The translations under genes and the position numbers were made by a program. Shown here in pieces: positions 62,045 to 64,000 of a DNA stretch of 64,000 nucleotides; the stretch's first letter is position 1; each line of letters opens with the position of its first letter. Below the pieces are notes generated by a model. The model saw only the letters and a program-made list of their open reading frames with translations, did not search any database and was not told the origin of the DNA. Origin of the DNA: Ridgeia piscesae (Eukaryota; Annelida; Polychaeta; Sabellida; Siboglinidae); the NCBI GenBank assembly GCA_025642075.2, contig JAODUO010001183.1, positions 81,001 to 145,000 of the forward strand. Reading direction: 5' to 3'.

Positions 62045-62453
62045 TTCTGGGACACGCTGAAACAACTACACCCAATTTTTATTTGTATCAGCGCGTGTGA
62101 AAGTCTGTTTCCCGCAGTATCGCTGTGTAACTAGACCAGTACGTCATCGGTCACCAAGTAGGATCAAACCATGCACAGCTAAGTTGATACGAATTGGTTA
62201 TCCTTTCTAAAACATATTGTTAAACCATTAAAAGTTTGCTTTACGGGGATGGCATTAGTTTGATAGGATATTTAAAATATATCAAAGAAAGGTTAACTAT
62301 TAACATATTATTGTACATCATGTTAGCTTGGCACTGGTGTATTTAATTTCCAATGTCATCTTGGTATTTTACTGTTTCATGAAGGAAAATAGTTGCAATC
62401 AATTCCAGGCATATCGAAATGCTCAGATGCTCGTTTGGTCGTTTTTCTTGCAG

Positions 62454-62477
62454 CCCCGGCTTGGTCTGCTGACACAG
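62454..62477 (+). CDS. Gene B microexon (24 nt, phase 1-1)
   Basis: Acceptor GTTTTTCTTGCAG, donor GTGAGTG. Codons read PAWSADT. With the PAN exon before it and FN2 after it the junctions read NPTPAWSADTVYTQ, with no stop. It is the counterpart of 9758-9781. Confidence 0.65.
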
Positions 62478-62978
62478 GTGAGTGATCTAAGGGCAACACA
62501 GGTGAGGGGTATCAGGGCTTTTAAGCATTCATATACCAGCCGAAATTGCACTGACGTACACGGAATGCCGTTACAAACTTGTATTTAACTAATGTTATGT
62601 CCGTATGTCATGTACATGTAAGGAGGCTGATGTGAAGAGTTTACAATGTAACTTGCAAATATCAGGTTACAAGTTGTGTGTGTAATTCGTTTATATTAAG
62701 AATAGTCACACCTGTAAGGGCCTGCCTCGAATTGTTTTATACGTATTCATTGATTAACCATCTGGAATGTGCCGCCAATACATTTGAATACCTATAAAGT
62801 ATACGGTCTGCTTACTCGCAACAGGACTTCTGCATTTTAACTGTTGCGATTAACTGGACAGAAGACGTTGACAACCCTGAACTGTGTAACTGGTATACAG
62901 TTAATATTATAACAAAACGTTCTTCTGAACATGTTTAACGACGACAATGTGATTTGAGTCGTGTTGGTCTTTGTTTAG

Positions 62979-63143
62979 TTTACACGCAATACGGGAATAG
63001 CGAAGGGGCACCGTGCGTATTTCCATTCTCCTATGATGGTAGTACGTACAACGAATGCATATTGACGAATGACAACACGCGGTGGTGCGCCACAACCTCG
63101 AACTATGACACTGACAAGAAATGGGGTTACTGTTTAGCGAAAC
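62979..63143 (+). CDS. Gene B FN2 domain exon
   Basis: Acceptor CTTTGTTTAG, donor GTGAGT, phase 1-1, 55 codons. A canonical FN2 module: APCVFPFSYDG, YNEC, RWCATTSNYD and KWGYC, with all four cysteines and the Trp before the third cysteine that the gene A copy has lost. It is preceded by a short VYTQYGNSEG linker. The next exon is beyond the window. Confidence 0.9.
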
Positions 63144-63208
63144 GTGAGTTGTGTTTGTTACCTTGCCAGTAATGTAAGCTCGAAACACTACCAATATAAT
63201 ATACCTAT

Positions 63209-63900
63209 AATATAATTTCAAAGGCAAGAAAGAGAGTGTACATGATTTATCAATTGAAACGTGCTGGTATCAACCAAAACGATTTGACTAGAATTTATGT
63301 ATCTGTAATTAGACCTGTAGTCGAATATGCGTGCCCTGTGTGGCATACGAACTTACCTAAATATTTATCGGACAACATAGAAATAATTCAAAAAAGGTGT
63401 CTCAAAACTATATTTCAAGGTTATCAGTACGAAAATATCATGCAGATGGTAAACCTGCCGACGTTGCACCGCAGACGCGATGAATTGTGTAGAGCGTATT
63501 TCGCTAAAATGAAGAGTAGGGATCACAAACTGAATGCGTTAGTACCAAATGGTTGAAGTGTGCTATATGCCTTGAGGTTGTGTAACAAGTTATCTATCCC
63601 AAGGGCAAACACTGATCGCTACAAAAATTCCTTAATTCCGTGGTGTTTAGAGCATTTTCAGATAGGCTAGTAATGTACATGTCTTTTAACAGACAATTTA
63701 ATTTGATTTAACTTTTTTATATTTTATAACAATGTTTAGGTAAATTATATCTTAACGTATATATTTTAAATGTATTTAACAAAATATGCTAACATTGTAC
63801 ATTAATATGATATTGTATGGAATTATTGATTTTAGTATGAATGTACATGTACAATCCAACTGTAAAGTTGCCACATAATACATTTATCTTTATCTTATCT
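63209..63900 (+). mobile_element. CR1/L2-like LINE 3' fragment with 9-bp target-site duplication
   Basis: TATACCTAT occurs directly before (63200-63208) and after (63901-63909) the insert, and copy A lacks the insert at the matching place (about 11600). The insert encodes the RT C-terminal connector: YQLKRAGINQNDLTRIYVSV, IRPVVEYACPVWHTNLPKYL, EIIQKRCLKTIF and LPTLHRRRDELCRAYF, with a stop near 63555. It ends in ATCTT-type tail units. It is 5' truncated. Confidence 0.9.
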
Positions 63901-64000
63901 TATACCTATTGCGGTTGCGACTCATGTATGTTCAGACGGGCTTACCACAACTTGTAATGCTCAAAAATAAAATGTACCGATAGGTAAATGGAACAATGAG

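Larger units (their letters stand above)
60953..64000 (+). repeat. Segmental duplication, copy B (matches 6588-11700)
   Basis: See 6588-11700. Copy B is shorter because it lacks the 6952-8830 repeats and about 1.1 kb of intron, but it has a (TA)n tract and a LINE insertion (63209-63900) that copy A lacks. Homology continues to the last base of the window. Confidence 0.85.

Overview
The window reads as an animal (metazoan) nuclear genome. It has split genes with GT-AG introns, extracellular domain modules (PAN/Apple, fibronectin type II, thrombospondin type 1) on separate phase-1 exons, many 5'-truncated non-LTR retrotransposons, PIF/Harbinger transposon relics, and very long di- and tetranucleotide microsatellites. 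The mix fits an invertebrate such as a mollusc, brachiopod, annelid or invertebrate deuterostome. I cannot name the species from sequence alone, and there is no prokaryotic gene organisation.

The only cellular genes I can support are two plus-strand paralogues in tandem. Gene A (about 9.76-33.66 kb) is seen as a 24-nt microexon, an FN2 exon, two TSP1 exons, a Thr-rich stalk plus transmembrane exon, and an acidic cytoplasmic-tail exon. Joined in phase, these give 297 codons including the stop. Its signal-peptide and PAN exons are not in the window. Gene B (58.48 kb to beyond the window end) starts with a signal-peptide exon, then a PAN/Apple exon, the same 24-nt microexon and an FN2 exon, and runs off the right edge. 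Almost all exon borders are phase 1, the arrangement of shuffled extracellular modules. Both products look like cell-surface or secreted adhesion/recognition proteins; their ligands cannot be read from sequence. The genomic blocks 6.59-11.7 kb and 60.95-64.0 kb are copies of each other, so the pair arose by segmental duplication.

Other regions. 0-1.26 kb: Harbinger derivative, with an inverted second copy at 54.71-55.91 kb. 1.5-2.3 kb: L2-like LINE 3' end. 2.6-4.9 kb: degenerate AT-rich satellite. 5.4-5.8 kb: 143-bp tandem repeat. 12.2-15.6, 16.4, 19.1-20.35 and 22.2-23.2 kb: LINE fragments inside gene A introns. 20.55-21.86 kb: possible non-autonomous DNA element with an internal duplication. 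23.4-27.1 kb: minisatellite and microsatellites around the second TSP1 exon. 30.2 and 31.4-33.2 kb: LINE fragments.

The 25-kb interval between the genes is repeat-built: two CR1-like elements head to head (34.8-40.35 kb), a CCAAT-box cluster and CpG/GC-rich island (40.5-42.4 kb), an inverted repeat with a perfect 59-bp palindrome (42.4-44.1 kb), an inverted satellite whose right arm carries a 99-bp array open in both directions (44.6-48.5 kb), a LINE with endonuclease and reverse transcriptase (48.5-51.6 kb), and further LINE and Harbinger pieces (52.7-57.4 kb). A young LINE fragment with a 9-bp target-site duplication sits in gene B (63.2-63.9 kb).
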